This document shows positions 63,817 through 64,000 of a stretch of 64,000 bases of DNA, in pieces (the first letter of the stretch is position 1; each line of letters begins with the position of its first letter). Below the pieces are notes generated by a model, which was given only the letters and a program-made list of their open reading frames with translations, did not search any database and had not been told where the DNA came from. This DNA is from Roseithermus sacchariphilus (GTDB lineage Bacteria > Bacteroidota > Rhodothermia > Rhodothermales > MEBIC09517): contig CP030158.1 of the NCBI GenBank assembly GCA_003285105.1, positions 2,800,664 through 2,864,663 of the forward strand. The letters are read 5' to 3'. A program made the translations under genes and the position numbers.

Positions 63817-64000
63817 ATGCAGCGCCGGCGCGCTGAAACGGCCGTGTCACGACCCTCCGACAGGATCCCCGACCGGATGCATCCTCCCGATGAAGAACTG
63901 GTCGCCGCGTACCTGGACCGCGGGGATCAGCAGGCTTTCCGTACGCTCGTGGAGCGCCATCAGGAGCGCATCTTCGGGTACCTGATGGGGATGGTGCACG
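63817..64000 (+). CDS. RNA polymerase ECF sigma factor (N-terminal part, cut by window end)
   Basis: The visible 61 codons end inside region 2 of an ECF sigma factor: DEELVAAYLDRGDQQAFRTL then VERHQERIFGYLMGMV. The first ATG at 63817 gives a 20-residue extension; the ATG at 63877 (MHPPDEELV) is an equally good start. The gene continues past the window end. No anti-sigma partner is visible yet. Confidence 0.85.
   Translation, partial: MQRRRAETAVSRPSDRIPDRMHPPDEELVAAYLDRGDQQAFRTLVERHQERIFGYLMGMVH

Overview
The window is high-GC bacterial chromosome (roughly two-thirds GC by eye), densely packed and with no rRNA, CRISPR array, prophage or transposase. The order tRNA-Tyr, tRNA-Gly, tRNA-Thr, tuf, tRNA-Trp, secE, nusG, rplKAJL, rpoB, rpoC is the arrangement typical of Bacteroidota. 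Combined with high GC, DUF5916 and NAGPA-like proteins and membrane-type fatty acid oxidation, it suggests the order Rhodothermales (Rhodothermus/Rhodocaloribacter-like). That placement is inference from gene content, not a phylogeny.

Layout. 1-13.9 kb: translation and transcription core cluster, with terminator/attenuator hairpins before tuf, between rplL and rpoB, and after rpoC. 14-22.3 kb: mixed housekeeping and envelope genes (DUF5916 barrel protein, MFS transporter, double-FKBP lipoprotein, peptidase T, NAGPA-like lipoprotein, GAGN-repeat DUF4097-type protein). 22.3-32.8 kb: a complete beta-oxidation operon headed by a TetR regulator (acyl-CoA ligase, acyl-CoA dehydrogenase, dehydrogenase/hydratase fusion, thiolase, membrane FadE-type dehydrogenase), with a palindromic operator candidate in front and a strong terminator behind. 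33-46.9 kb: unknown protein, protoporphyrinogen oxidase, CsbD, biotin-dependent acyl-CoA carboxylase beta chain, cold-shock protein, creatininase-like enzyme, sorbosone-dehydrogenase-like lipoprotein, MBL hydrolase, polyprenyl synthase, BtuF/BtuC-type uptake genes, lipid kinase and an orphan NtrC-type regulator.

46.9-54.4 kb: a YbhGFSR-like efflux operon (TetR, TolC, HlyD-like, two ABC ATPases, two ABC-2 permeases) on the minus strand. Its last gene borders the most anomalous segment of the window: a 481-bp, about 46% GC insert bounded by perfect 49-bp direct repeats that copy the 3' end of the permease gene. The insert carries one small gene with a twin-arginine signal. It looks like a tiny site-specifically integrated cassette without its own recombinase.

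54.5-64 kb: small PLDc_N-type lipoprotein, DusB, a standalone ACP-KAS pair, DUF445 and HD-domain proteins, an MlaE-MlaF-MlaD lipid transport operon, radA, and the start of an ECF sigma factor cut by the window end.

Most start codons were chosen from homologue-like N-termini, ribosome-binding sites and translational overlaps. Many genes here use GTG and lack a clear Shine-Dalgarno sequence, so some starts are uncertain.
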